NCBI RefSeq assembly: GCF_035975855.1 | Contig: NZ_CP109055.1 | Coordinates: 5,580,001-5,644,000, forward strand | Length of the DNA: 64,000 nucleotides | Source of the DNA: Streptomyces sp. NBC_01304 | GTDB taxonomy: Bacteria; Actinomycetota; Actinomycetes; Streptomycetales; Streptomycetaceae | Direction: 5' to 3' | Shown: piece after piece, positions 23,563-32,740 of the stretch | Layout: each line of letters opens with the position of its first letter | Position numbering within the stretch: position 1 is the stretch's first letter | Translations under genes and position numbers: made by a program | The notes under the pieces: model-generated | What the model saw: only the letters and a program-made list of their open reading frames with translations | Database searches by the model: none | What the model was told of the DNA's origin: nothing

Positions 23563-24417
23563 CTACCGGACCATCCCGGCCAGCTGAGCCTCACGCTCGG
23601 AAACCTGCGCCAGCAGCTGCTCCGCGATCTCCTCGAGCAGCCGGTCCGGATCGTCCGGCGCCATCGTCAGCATCGACCCGATCGCACTCTCCTCCAGCTC
23701 ACGGGCGACCAGAGTGAGCATCTCCTTGCGCCGGGCCAGCCACTCGAGCCGCGCATAGAGCTCCTCGCTCTCGCTCGCCCCGAGCTCCTGAGGCACCGGC
23801 CCCGCGGCCCACTCGGCACCGAGCTCCCGCAACCGCGCCTCGTCCCCGAGCCCGTACGCCGCGTTGACGCGCACCATGAACTCGTCCCTCCGCGCCCGCT
23901 CCTTGTCGTCCTGCGCGAGGTCCGGGTGCGCCTTGCGGACGAGCTCGCGGTACAGCCGCCGCGCCTCGTCACTGGGCCGCACCCGCTGCGGGGCCCGCAC
24001 CGGCAGCTCGTTGAGCATCGCCGAAGCCTCGGGCGACAGGCCGTCCGAGTCCATCCAGCCGTGGAACAGCTCCTCGACGTCCGGCATCGGCAGCACCCTG
24101 CCCCGCAGCTCCTGAGCCCGCCGCAGATCCTCCGCGTCACCACTGCTCGCGGCCTGCGCCTCGGCGATCTGGGCGTCCAGCTCCTCGAGCCGCGCATACA
24201 TCGGGCCGAGCTTCTGATGATGGAGCCGGGAAAAGTTCTCGACCTCCACCCGGAAGGTCTCCACCGCGATCTCGAACTCGATCAGGGCCTGCTCCGCAGC
24301 CCGCACGGCCCGCTCGAGCCTGGCCTCGGGACGCTCGTCGGAGGCACCACCCGCACCACCCGCAGCGGTACGCGGCTCGTCGGCAACAGGCGATTCATCA
24401 GCTTCCGGGCTCGTCAC
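23563..24417 (-). CDS. J-domain-like protein with central HPD motif
   Basis: 284 residues. A coiled-coil-like N-terminal half (about 30-100, rich in Ala/Glu) precedes EARRLYRELVRKAHPDLAQD, which contains the HPD tripeptide used by DnaJ proteins to stimulate Hsp70, followed by EFMVRVNAAYGLGDEARLRE. A second helical Glu-rich region ends the protein. The J-domain is internal rather than N-terminal and there is no Gly/Phe or zinc region, so it would be a type III co-chaperone. Partner unknown. Confidence 0.75.
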   Translation of the reverse strand: MTSPEADESPVADEPRTAAGGAGGASDERPEARLERAVRAAEQALIEFEIAVETFRVEVENFSRLHHQKLGPMYARLEELDAQIAEAQAASSGDAEDLRRAQELRGRVLPMPDVEELFHGWMDSDGLSPEASAMLNELPVRAPQRVRPSDEARRLYRELVRKAHPDLAQDDKERARRDEFMVRVNAAYGLGDEARLRELGAEWAAGPVPQELGASESEELYARLEWLARRKEMLTLVARELEESAIGSMLTMAPDDPDRLLEEIAEQLLAQVSEREAQLAGMVR

Positions 24418-24466
24418 CCGTCCAGCCTACGGCCCTGCGCAATGCCCGGAGCACCGCACGGCGGAA

Positions 24467-24499
24467 GGCCCCAACCGGTGAGAACCGGGGGGTGGGGCC
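24467..24499 (-). terminator. Hairpin downstream of the DUF2252 gene
   Basis: GGCCCC (24467-24472) and GGGGCC (24494-24499) enclose ACCGG/CCGGT arms. A C-rich tract follows on the plus strand. Confidence 0.5.
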
Positions 24500-24532
24500 C
24501 CCGCCCCCCCCTCCCTCCCCCCGCCCCCTCCG

Positions 24533-25996
24533 TCACACCCCCGACTCAGCCTCGATCCGCCCCTCCCGAACCCCGGCCACCAACACCGCATGATCCGCCT
24601 CGGTCCGGTCCGCATACGCCACCGCGAACGACGCCACCGACTCGTCCAGCTCCTCGTTCTTGCCGCAGTACCCGGAGATCAGCCGGGGATCGGCGGTGTG
24701 CGCATGGGCGCGGGCGAGGAGCGCCCCGGTCATCCGGCCGTAGTCGTCGAGCTGGTCGGCGGCCAGTGCGGCCGGGTCCACGCTGCCCTTGCGGTTCCTG
24801 AACTGGCGTACCTGGAACGGCCGCCCGGCAGCGGACGTCCAGCCGAGCAGGATGTCGCTGACGACCTGCATCCGCTTCTGTCCGAGCACGACCCGGCGCC
24901 CCTCGTGCAGCACCTCGCCCACCTTGAAGCCCGCCGCGGGAAGGTGCGGAAGGAGTGCCGAGGCCCGTGCCTCCTTCACCTGCAGCACCAGCGGCTCGCC
25001 CTGGTGGTCCTGCAGCAGCACCACGTAGGAGCGCGTCCCGACGCTGCCCGTGCCCACCACCCGGAAGGCCACGTCCTGGATCGCGTACCGCGCGAGCAGC
25101 GGCAGCCGGTCCTCGGAGAGCGTGTCCAGGTACTCCCCGAGCGACGAGGCGACGGCGGCCGCCTCCGCGTCGGGTATGCGACGCAGCACCGGCGGCGCGT
25201 CCACGAAGCGCCGGCTGCCGTCGTCCAGGACCTCGGTCGACTTGGCCGCGAACCGCCCGCTCGTATTGTTCCGAGCCTTCTCCGAGACCTTTTCCAGGGT
25301 GCCGAGCAAATCGTGGGCGTCGGTGTGCGAGACCAACTCCTCGTCCGCGATGGCGTTCCACGCGTCGAGGACCGGCAGCTTCGCGAGGAGCCGCATGGTG
25401 CGCCGGTACGCCCCCACCGCGTCGTGCGCCGCCTGACGGCAGTCGTCCTCGCTCGCTCCCGCCTCGCGCCCGGCGAGCACCAGGGAGGCCGCGAGGCGCT
25501 TGAGGTCCCACTCCCAGGGGCCGTGCACGGTCTCGTCGAAGTCGTTGAGGTCGATGACGAGTCCGCCGCGCGCATCGGCGTACAGCCCGAAGTTGGCCGC
25601 GTGCGCGTCCCCGCATATCTGGGCGCCTATCCCGGTGACCGGCGTCCGCGCGAGGTCGTACGCCATCAGTCCGGCGGCACCGCGCAGGAAGGAGAAGGGC
25701 GAGGCGGCCATCTTGCCGACGCGCATCGGAATGAGTTCGGGTATCCGGCCCCGGCTGGATTCCTTGACCGCGGCGACCGCGTCCGGCCGTCCCTCGGCCA
25801 CCGCGAACCGGTCGTGCGAGCTGCGCGGCACCTGCTCGCGAAGTGCCTTGCCCGCACGCTTGGGCGGCTCCTGCTCCGGCCACCGGGCGAACCCCGGCAT
25901 CACGGGCAGCCGCGAGGCGTCCGCCCCGTCCCGCTGCCCGGGAACAGTGCCGGAGCCGGCAACAGCGCCCACCACATCCAGATCCCGCTCGGCCAC
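24533..25996 (-). CDS. DUF2252 domain-containing protein
   Basis: 487 residues of the DUF2252 family, which has distant protein-kinase/phosphotransferase character. Family signatures include MAASPFSFLRGAAGLMAYDL, ICGDAHAANFG, VIDLNDFDETVHGPWEWDLK and RFRNRKGS-like QVRQFRNRKGS. The aspartates in GDAH and NDFD are where catalytic residues of aminoglycoside phosphotransferase-like folds fall. No substrate is known. It is followed by a hairpin and preceded by a perfect DnaA box at 26088. Confidence 0.85.
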   Translation of the reverse strand: MAERDLDVVGAVAGSGTVPGQRDGADASRLPVMPGFARWPEQEPPKRAGKALREQVPRSSHDRFAVAEGRPDAVAAVKESSRGRIPELIPMRVGKMAASPFSFLRGAAGLMAYDLARTPVTGIGAQICGDAHAANFGLYADARGGLVIDLNDFDETVHGPWEWDLKRLAASLVLAGREAGASEDDCRQAAHDAVGAYRRTMRLLAKLPVLDAWNAIADEELVSHTDAHDLLGTLEKVSEKARNNTSGRFAAKSTEVLDDGSRRFVDAPPVLRRIPDAEAAAVASSLGEYLDTLSEDRLPLLARYAIQDVAFRVVGTGSVGTRSYVVLLQDHQGEPLVLQVKEARASALLPHLPAAGFKVGEVLHEGRRVVLGQKRMQVVSDILLGWTSAAGRPFQVRQFRNRKGSVDPAALAADQLDDYGRMTGALLARAHAHTADPRLISGYCGKNEELDESVASFAVAYADRTEADHAVLVAGVREGRIEAESGV

Positions 25997-26087
25997 CGCG
26001 GACCGCCTCCCCCGGCTTCCCCGCGCCCACCGGCGCGGACATCAACTGGCAAGACCGTACCGCCGGATGCGGAAGCGCGTCAGAGCC

Positions 26088-26096
26088 TGTGGACAA
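26088..26096 (-). other. Isolated DnaA box (TTGTCCACA on minus)
   Basis: TGTGGACAA on the plus strand, perfect Streptomyces consensus, 92 bases before the DUF2252 start. Confidence 0.5.
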
Positions 26097-26192
26097 CCGT
26101 CGCCAACGGCGAATCCGCCTCACCCACAGGCGCCTCACAGGCACGTGATTGTCCTCACGCGACCCCGCGGCGCCCGCCCCGGAGCACGCAAA

Positions 26193-26220
26193 AGCCCCAC
26201 AGTCCGAAGACTGTGGGGCT
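26193..26220 (-). terminator. Terminator of tRNA-Leu
   Basis: A perfect 12-bp stem AGCCCCACAGTC / GACTGTGGGGCT; read on the minus strand the loop is UUCG and four T residues follow. Confidence 0.9.
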
Positions 26221-26232
26221 CTCGTCTTATTG

Positions 26233-26315
26233 TGCGCGAGGGGGGATTTGAACCCCCACGTCCCTAAGGACACTGGCACCTGAAGCCAGCGCGTCTGCCG
26301 TTCCGCCACTCGCGC
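26233..26315 (-). tRNA. tRNA-Leu (CAG)
   Basis: The minus strand folds as a class II tRNA: acceptor GCGCGAG pairs with CTCGCGC, the anticodon loop TTCAGGT sits on a CTGGC/GCCAG stem giving anticodon CAG, a variable arm TGTCCTTAGGGACG follows and the T arm has GGGTTCAAATCCC. CCA is not encoded. Length 83 including the discriminator A. Confidence 0.95.
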
Positions 26316-26655
26316 AATAAGTGCGTCCGCCGGTCCCTCACTGTGTGGTGTGGGCGCCTGCCGACATCGAGAAGATTAGCACGCTGCACAGGGTGGATTC
26401 ACATCCGTTTCCGCGGGCACCTGCCTGTGGAGATGCCCTGCCCGGGCGTCTTGTGAGCATGCCCATGAGGGCAGCCTCCCCAGCCCCGGACTCAGTACGG
26501 GACACTGGCTGGAGGCCGCCTCTACGATCCTTGTGAGAGGCGACACCCATCCTCAGGCCGCAGAAGGGGAACCAGCCGATTTCCCGGCGCGTGGATACGA
26601 TCAGTAAGCAGTACTTGGTTGAGAACGACGGAGAGCACGACGGAGGAGGTGCCCC
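26316..26655. other. Intergenic region between tRNA-Leu and fhaA
   Basis: 340 bases without a gene. On the minus strand TAATCT at 26373-26378 could be the -10 of the tRNA promoter. On the plus strand TACGAT near 26522 could be a -10 for the fhaA operon. Neither has a convincing -35. Confidence 0.35.
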
Positions 26656-27513
26656 ATGGGAGTCCTGAAGAAGTTCGAGCAGCGCCTCGAAGGTCTGGTC
26701 AACGGCACCTTTGCCAAGGTGTTCAAGTCCGAGGTGCAGCCGGTCGAGATCGCGGGCGCCCTCCAGCGCGAGTGCGACAACAACGCCACGATCTGGAACC
26801 GCGAGCGGACTGTCGTCCCCAATGACTTCATCGTCGAGCTGAGCGCCCCCGACTACGAGCGGCTGAGCCCCTACTCCGGCCAGCTCGGCGACGAGCTCTC
26901 CGGCATGGTGCGCGACTACGCGAAGCAGCAGCGCTACACCTTCATGGGCCCCATCAAGGTCCATCTGGAGAAGGCCGAAGACCTCGACACCGGGCTCTAC
27001 CGCGTGCGCAGCCGGACCCTCGCGTCCAGCACCTCGCAGGCCGCCCCCGCCGGCGCTCCGGCTGCCGGACCGCGCGGCGGCCAGCCCGCGAGACCCCCGC
27101 AGGCGGCACCGGGCGGCGGCTACGGCTACCCGCCGGCCGCGGCACCTCCGATGCCCGCTGCGCCGCCTCCGGGCCGGCCGCAGGCGGCTCCCGCCCGTCC
27201 GCAAGGACCCGCGGGCCCCATGCCCAGCACCCAGACGCGGCGCTGGATCGAGATCAACGGCACGCGCCACCAGATCTCCCGCCCGACGCTGGTGCTGGGC
27301 CGCAGCACCGACGCCGATGTGCGGATCGACGACCCCGGCGTATCGCGCCGGCACTGTGAGATCCGGACCGGAACGCCCTCGACGATCCAGGATCTCGGAT
27401 CTACCAACGGCATCGTGGTAGACGGGCAGCACACCACCCGCGCTACGCTCCGCGACGGCTCGCGGATCGTCGTGGGCCAAACCACCATCGTTTACCGGCA
27501 AGCCGAAGGGTGA
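26656..27513 (+). CDS. fhaA: FhaA: DUF3662 and FHA domain protein
   Basis: 285 residues. The N-terminal DUF3662 domain (about 1-120, MGVLKKFEQRLEGLVNGTFA) is joined by a Pro/Gly/Ala-rich linker to a C-terminal FHA domain (about 195-285) with the phosphothreonine-binding motifs LVLGRSTDADVRIDDPGVSR, RRHCEI and LGSTNGIVVDG. In mycobacteria FhaA binds phosphorylated MviN/FhaB-type partners and tunes peptidoglycan synthesis. GGAGGAGG lies upstream of the ATG. It opens the operon that ends with pknB. Confidence 0.93.
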   Translation: MGVLKKFEQRLEGLVNGTFAKVFKSEVQPVEIAGALQRECDNNATIWNRERTVVPNDFIVELSAPDYERLSPYSGQLGDELSGMVRDYAKQQRYTFMGPIKVHLEKAEDLDTGLYRVRSRTLASSTSQAAPAGAPAAGPRGGQPARPPQAAPGGGYGYPPAAAPPMPAAPPPGRPQAAPARPQGPAGPMPSTQTRRWIEINGTRHQISRPTLVLGRSTDADVRIDDPGVSRRHCEIRTGTPSTIQDLGSTNGIVVDGQHTTRATLRDGSRIVVGQTTIVYRQAEG

Positions 27514-27523
27514 AGCGGGGGCA

Positions 27524-28042
27524 ATGTCAGAGCTGACCCTGACGGTCATGCGGCTGGGTTTCCTAGCCGTCCTGTGGCTGTTCGTGATCGTGGCCGTCCA
27601 GGTCATCCGTAGCGACCTGTTCGGCACTCGTGTCACGCAGCGAGGCTCGCGGCGCAATGCCGACGCGCGCCCGCAGCAGGGCCGCCAGCAACAGGCCGCA
27701 CCAACTCCTCCGCGCCAGCAGAGCGGTGGTGGCCGCCAGCGACGCGGCGCCCCCACCAAGCTGGTCGTCTCCGAGGGCACACTCACCGGCACCACCGTCG
27801 CGCTGCAGGGCCAGACCATCAGCCTGGGCCGCGCGCACGATTCAACGATCGTGCTGGACGACGACTACGCGTCCAGCAGGCATGCCAGGATCTATCCGGA
27901 CCGTGACGGCCAGTGGATCGTCGAGGATCTCGGGTCCACCAACGGCACGTATCTGGACCGGACCCGCCTGACCACCCCGACGCCCGTTCCTCTTGGGGCG
28001 CCGATCCGCATCGGCAAGACCGTCATCGAGCTGCGGAAGTAG
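27524..28042 (+). CDS. fhaB: FhaB (FipA): membrane-anchored FHA protein
   Basis: 172 residues. One membrane helix near the N-terminus (MRLGFLAVLWLFVIVAVQVI), a basic Gln-rich linker, and an FHA domain (about 80-172) with ISLGRAHDSTIVLDDDYASS, RHARI and LGSTNGTYLD. The FHA domain reads phosphothreonines made by the Ser/Thr kinases of the same operon. Ten bases separate it from fhaA. Confidence 0.92.
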   Translation: MSELTLTVMRLGFLAVLWLFVIVAVQVIRSDLFGTRVTQRGSRRNADARPQQGRQQQAAPTPPRQQSGGGRQRRGAPTKLVVSEGTLTGTTVALQGQTISLGRAHDSTIVLDDDYASSRHARIYPDRDGQWIVEDLGSTNGTYLDRTRLTTPTPVPLGAPIRIGKTVIELRK

Positions 28043-28126
28043 TACGAAAATGAGCGAGCGGAGCGAGCGAGCCGACGCGGGCCACCCGAAGGGCCCGAGC
28101 GCGCTCCCGACCGGAGGGTGGGCACC

Positions 28127-29614
28127 GTGCGGATGTACCCGGAGCCGACGGGCGAGGTGCGCATGAGCTTGTCGCTGCGCTTCGCCGCCGGATCGCACAA
28201 AGGCATGATCCGGGAGGGCAACGAGGACTCCGGCTATGCCGGTCCCCGGCTGCTCGCCATTGCCGACGGAATGGGCGGCCAGGCCGCCGGCGAGGTCGCC
28301 TCCTCGGAGGTGATCTCCACCATCGTCGCGCTCGACGACGACGTCCCGGGCTCCGACATCCTGACCTCGCTCGGCGACGCCGTGCAGCGGGCCAACGACC
28401 AGTTGCGCGTCATGGTCGAGGAGGACCCGCAGCTCGAGGGCATGGGCACCACGCTCACGGCCCTGCTGTGGACGGGTCAGCGGCTCGGTCTCGTACACGT
28501 CGGTGACTCGCGTGCGTACCTGCTGCGGGACGGCGTGCTGACGCAGATCACGCAGGACCACACCTGGGTGCAGCGGCTCGTCGACGAGGGCCGGATCACC
28601 GAGGAAGAGGCGACCACGCACCCGCAGAGGTCGCTCCTCATGCGTGCGCTGGGCAGCGGCGACCACGTCGAGCCGGACCTCTCGATCCGTGAAGTCCGCG
28701 CCGGCGACCGGTACTTGATCTGCTCCGACGGCCTGTCCGGCGTCGTCTCGCACCAGACGATGGAAGAGACCCTGGCGAGCTACCAGGGCCCGCAGGAGAC
28801 CGTCCAGGACCTCATCCAGCTCGCCCTGCGCGGCGGCGGCCCGGACAACGTGACGGTGATCGTCGCCGACGTCCTGGACATCGACAGCGGCGACACCCTC
28901 GCCGGCCAGCTCACCGACACCCCCGTGGTGGTCGGCGCGGTCGCCGAGAACCAGCTGCAGCTGAACGACAACGGCGCCATGCAGACCCCGGCGGGCCGCG
29001 CGGCGGGCCTCGGCCGTCCCGTGCCGCCGCAGGCGGGCATGCAGGGCCCCGGTTTCGGCCCGCCCGGCAGCGGCGATCCCGATGCGTACGTCCCCGAAGG
29101 AACTTTCGGTGCGTACAGCGACGATGACTTCGTGAAGCCGGGCCGCCGCGGCAAGTGGATCAAGAGATCCCTGTGGGTGGTCCTCGGTCTCGGCATCATC
29201 GGCGGCGGCCTCTACGGCGGCTACCAGTGGACTCAGACGCAGTACTACGTCGGCTCCAAGGACGGCCATCTCGCGCTGTACCGCGGCCTCAACAAGGACG
29301 TGGTGTGGGTGAACACCTCGAAGCTCCAGGAGGAGTACCCCGACGTCGCCCTCAGCTGCCTGCCGAAGTTCCAGAGCGACAAGCTCAAGGACCAGGGCCT
29401 CGAGCCGACGAGTCTCGAGGACGCCCGCGCGAAGATCGCCGACCTGACCGCCGAGTGCAAGCAGCGCACCGAGGACGCGGACAACGCCAAGACGGGCGAG
29501 GGCGAGGCCGGCGGCACCAGCGGCGACGCGAACGCCACCGAGGACAACGACACCGGCAAGGTCAACGAGAAACCGTCTACGACTCCCGGCAGCACCACCG
29601 CCGGTCAGCAGTAG
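28127..29614 (+). CDS. pstP: PstP-type PP2C Ser/Thr phosphatase
   Basis: About 495 residues. The catalytic PP2C domain (about 10-250) has REGNEDSGYAGPRLLAIADGMGGQ, GMGTTLTALLW, VGDSRAYLLRDG and GGGPDNVTVIVADV with the metal-binding aspartates. A linker, one membrane helix (about 347-367, LWVVLGLGIIGGGLYGGYQW) and an extracellular Glu/Asp-rich tail follow. It removes phosphates placed by PknB-type kinases. Starts are ambiguous: GTG 28127 has GGAGGG eight bases upstream and GC-rich third positions; ATG 28163 forms an ATGA overlap with an upstream 39-codon frame. Confidence 0.92.
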   Translation: MRMYPEPTGEVRMSLSLRFAAGSHKGMIREGNEDSGYAGPRLLAIADGMGGQAAGEVASSEVISTIVALDDDVPGSDILTSLGDAVQRANDQLRVMVEEDPQLEGMGTTLTALLWTGQRLGLVHVGDSRAYLLRDGVLTQITQDHTWVQRLVDEGRITEEEATTHPQRSLLMRALGSGDHVEPDLSIREVRAGDRYLICSDGLSGVVSHQTMEETLASYQGPQETVQDLIQLALRGGGPDNVTVIVADVLDIDSGDTLAGQLTDTPVVVGAVAENQLQLNDNGAMQTPAGRAAGLGRPVPPQAGMQGPGFGPPGSGDPDAYVPEGTFGAYSDDDFVKPGRRGKWIKRSLWVVLGLGIIGGGLYGGYQWTQTQYYVGSKDGHLALYRGLNKDVVWVNTSKLQEEYPDVALSCLPKFQSDKLKDQGLEPTSLEDARAKIADLTAECKQRTEDADNAKTGEGEAGGTSGDANATEDNDTGKVNEKPSTTPGSTTAGQQ

Positions 29615-29636
29615 GCCCAGGGGGGCCTGTCACCGC

Positions 29637-31082
29637 ATGAGCAGTACTACACATACGTCCACGATCGGCGCGATCGGTGCGCCGAGCCGACGCAACACCG
29701 AGCTGGCGCTCCTTGCATTCGCGGTCGTCATCCCGGTTTTCGCGTACGCCAACGTGGGACTGGCCATCGACGACAAGCTCCCGGCCGGGCTGCTCGGGTA
29801 CGGTCTCGGCCTCGGTCTGCTCGCCGGCATCGGCCACCTCGCGGTGCGCAGGTTCGCGCCGTACGCGGACCCACTGCTGCTGCCGCTCGCCACGCTGCTC
29901 AACGGACTTGGGCTGGTGGTCGTCTGGCGGCTGGACCAGTCGGAGCGGCTGCAGCAGCTCGCCAAGCGGCAGTTCGGTTCCTTCAGCCCCGACGCACCCA
30001 ACCAGCTGATGTACTCGGCGATGGGCATCGCACTCTTCGTCGGCGTCCTGCTGCTCCTCAAGGACCACCGGATCCTGCAGCGCTACACCTACATCTCGAT
30101 GGTCGCGGCCATGGTGCTGCTGCTCCTGCCGCTGGTGCCCGGCCTCGGCATGAACGTCTTCGGTGCCAAGATCTGGATCTCCGTCGCCGGATTCTCCATC
30201 CAGCCGGGTGAGTTCGCGAAGATCGTGATCGCGATCTTCTTCGCCGGCTATCTGATGGTGAAACGCGACGCCCTGGCCCTCGCCAGCCGCCGCTTCATGG
30301 GCCTGTACCTGCCGCGCGGCCGTGACCTGGGCCCGATCATCGTCGTCTGGGCGATGTCGATCCTGATCCTGGTCTTCGAGACCGACCTCGGCACCTCGTT
30401 GCTGTTCTTCGGCATGTTCATCGTGATGCTGTACGTCGCCACCGAGCGCACCAGCTGGATCGTGTTCGGTCTGCTGATGTCGGCGGTCGGCGCCGTCACG
30501 GTCGCTTCCTTCGAGCCGCACATCCAGACCCGTGTCCAGGCCTGGCTCGACCCCATGCGTGAGTACCTGCTCAGCCAGTCCGGGGTCCAGGACGGCATCA
30601 TCCACTCCGAGCAGGCCATGCAGGCCCTGTGGGCCTTCGGCTCCGGCGGTGTCCTGGGCACCGGTCTCGGGCAGGGCAACTCCGACCTCATCGGCTTCGC
30701 CGCCAACTCCGACTTCATCCTCGCCACGTTCGGCGAGGAGCTCGGCCTGACCGGTGTGATGGCGATCCTGGTCATCTACGGGCTGATCGTCGAGCGCGGC
30801 ATCCGCACCGCTCTCGCCGCCCGCGACCCGTTCGGCAAGCTCCTGGCGATCGGCCTGTCCGGTGCCTTCGCCATCCAGGTGTTCGTCGTCGCCGGCGGTG
30901 TCATGGGCCTCATTCCGCTGACCGGCATGACCCTGCCGTTCGTCGCGTACGGCGGCTCGTCGGTCATCGCCAACTGGGCCCTGGTCGGCATCCTGCTCCG
31001 CATCAGCGACACCGCCCGCCGCCCCGCCCCGGCCCCCGCGCCCAGTCCTGACGCCGAGATGACCCAGGTGGTACGGCCGTGA
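29637..31082 (+). CDS. SEDS peptidoglycan polymerase (FtsW/RodA family)
   Basis: 481 residues with at least ten membrane helices. SEDS signatures seen are FSIQPGEFAKIVIAIFFAGYL, LVFETDLGTSLLFFGMF, FGSGGVLGTGLGQGN and the C-terminal LPFVAYGGSSVIANWALVGI. SEDS proteins polymerise lipid II glycan strands together with a class B PBP. The GTGA overlap with the next gene pairs it with that PBP. By context this is the RodA-like enzyme of the operon; in S. coelicolor several SEDS genes exist. Confidence 0.92.
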   Translation: MSSTTHTSTIGAIGAPSRRNTELALLAFAVVIPVFAYANVGLAIDDKLPAGLLGYGLGLGLLAGIGHLAVRRFAPYADPLLLPLATLLNGLGLVVVWRLDQSERLQQLAKRQFGSFSPDAPNQLMYSAMGIALFVGVLLLLKDHRILQRYTYISMVAAMVLLLLPLVPGLGMNVFGAKIWISVAGFSIQPGEFAKIVIAIFFAGYLMVKRDALALASRRFMGLYLPRGRDLGPIIVVWAMSILILVFETDLGTSLLFFGMFIVMLYVATERTSWIVFGLLMSAVGAVTVASFEPHIQTRVQAWLDPMREYLLSQSGVQDGIIHSEQAMQALWAFGSGGVLGTGLGQGNSDLIGFAANSDFILATFGEELGLTGVMAILVIYGLIVERGIRTALAARDPFGKLLAIGLSGAFAIQVFVVAGGVMGLIPLTGMTLPFVAYGGSSVIANWALVGILLRISDTARRPAPAPAPSPDAEMTQVVRP

Positions 31083-32545
31083 ACAAGCCCCTGCGCCGCA
31101 TCGCCATCTTCTGCGCCCTGCTGGTGCTCGCCCTGCTGGTCCGGGACAACTGGCTCCAGTACGTCAAGGCCGACGAGCTGCGTTCCGACGACAGGAACCG
31201 CCGCGTCCTCATCGAGCGCTACTCCACGGAGCGCGGCGACATCATCGTCGACGGCAAGCCCATCACCGGCTCCGCCAAGACCTCTGGCACCGACTTCGCG
31301 TACAAGAGGACGTACAAGAACGGTCCGATGTGGTCGCCGGTCACCGGGTACGCCTCGCAGTCCTACGGTGCGACCCAGATCGAGTCGATCGAGGACAAGA
31401 TCCTCACCGGCACCGACGACCGTCTCTTCTTCCGCCGCACGCTCGACATGATCACCGGCAAGAAGCAGGGCGGCGGCAACGTCGTCACGACCCTCAACGG
31501 CGCCGCCCAGAAGGCCGCCTTCGAGGGCCTCGGCGACAAGAAGGGTGCCGTCGCCGCGATCGACCCGTCCACCGGCGCGATCCTGGCCCTCGCCTCGACA
31601 CCGTCGTACGACCCCTCGGTCTTCGCCGGCAACGGCAAGGACGACGCGGAGGCCTGGAAGGGCCTGCAGAAGAAGCACAACCCGGACGAGCCGATGCTGA
31701 ACCGGGCCCTGCGCCAGACCTACGCCCCCGGCTCCACCTTCAAGGTGGTCACCGCGGCGGCGGCCCTGGAGCACGGCAAGTACGAGGACCCGGACGAGAA
31801 GACGAAGACGCCCGAGCCCTGGAACCTGCCGGGCACCCGGACCAGGCTGCCCAACCACGGCCCCATCGAGTGCGAGAACGCCTCCCTGCGCCAGGCCCTT
31901 GCGGTGTCCTGCAACACCGTCTTCGGCAAGGTCGGCTCCGACCTCGGCAAGGAGAAGATGCTGGAGACCGCGGAGAAGTTCGGCTTCAACGAGGAGCAGT
32001 TCGTCCCGGTCCGCGCCTCCGCCTCCAACTTCCCCGAGAAGATGGACGAGCCGCAGACCGCGCTCTCCTCGATCGGCCAGTTCGAGACTGCCGCGACCCC
32101 GCTGCAGATGGCCATGGTCACTGCCGCGATCGCCAACGACGGCGCCCTGATGGAGCCGTACATGATCAGCGAGCTCAAGGCGCCCAACCTGGACACCGTC
32201 TCCAAGCACAGCCCCAAGGAGATGAGCCGCCCGCTCTCGGAGCCGAACGCGCAGAAGCTCCAGGACATGATGGAGACGGTCGTCAACGAGGGCACCGGCA
32301 CCAACGCCAAGATCCCGGGCGTCAGGGTCGGCGGCAAGACCGGCACCGCCGAGCGCGGCGTCGACAACAAGGGCAAGCCGTACGCCTGGTTCATCTCGTA
32401 CGCGAAGACGGACAGCGGCGCACCGGTCGCGGTGGCCGTCGTCGTCGAGGACAGCAGCGCCAACGTCGGCGACATCACCGGTGGCGGCCTTGCCGCGCCG
32501 ATCGCCAAGGACGTGATGCAGGCAGTGCTCGACGGCAAGAAGTGA
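31079..32545 (+). CDS. pbpA: Class B penicillin-binding protein (PbpA type) D,D-transpeptidase
   Basis: 488 residues. A short cytosolic start, one membrane helix (about 8-22), a PBP dimer-like N-terminal domain, then the transpeptidase domain with the active-site STFK (219-222), SCN (near 277) and KTGTAE (near 420). It cross-links peptidoglycan stems and is the beta-lactam target. GTGA overlap with the SEDS gene argues for a working pair. Confidence 0.93.
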   Translation: MNKPLRRIAIFCALLVLALLVRDNWLQYVKADELRSDDRNRRVLIERYSTERGDIIVDGKPITGSAKTSGTDFAYKRTYKNGPMWSPVTGYASQSYGATQIESIEDKILTGTDDRLFFRRTLDMITGKKQGGGNVVTTLNGAAQKAAFEGLGDKKGAVAAIDPSTGAILALASTPSYDPSVFAGNGKDDAEAWKGLQKKHNPDEPMLNRALRQTYAPGSTFKVVTAAAALEHGKYEDPDEKTKTPEPWNLPGTRTRLPNHGPIECENASLRQALAVSCNTVFGKVGSDLGKEKMLETAEKFGFNEEQFVPVRASASNFPEKMDEPQTALSSIGQFETAATPLQMAMVTAAIANDGALMEPYMISELKAPNLDTVSKHSPKEMSRPLSEPNAQKLQDMMETVVNEGTGTNAKIPGVRVGGKTGTAERGVDNKGKPYAWFISYAKTDSGAPVAVAVVVEDSSANVGDITGGGLAAPIAKDVMQAVLDGKK

Positions 32546-32740
32546 CATCGTCCATGACCTTGGCCATATCCACACCTACCGCCCCCGACGTGACGTCCGT
32601 CACTGCGGTACCGGTCGTGTATCAGGTGACGGTCACGGCCAGATCATGCTGCGAGCGGCCGGTACGGTATCCCGGGACAGCACACCGCCGGACCACACAT
32701 GGGTGCGGTCGGGACTGACGGAGAGGGCTGGTAGGTAGCT

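Noticed and set aside
29577..32575. Antisense frames of 342 and 599 codons across ftsW and pbpA
   Set aside because: They mirror well-identified membrane and transpeptidase genes and show only repetitive acidic or Arg/Val composition.
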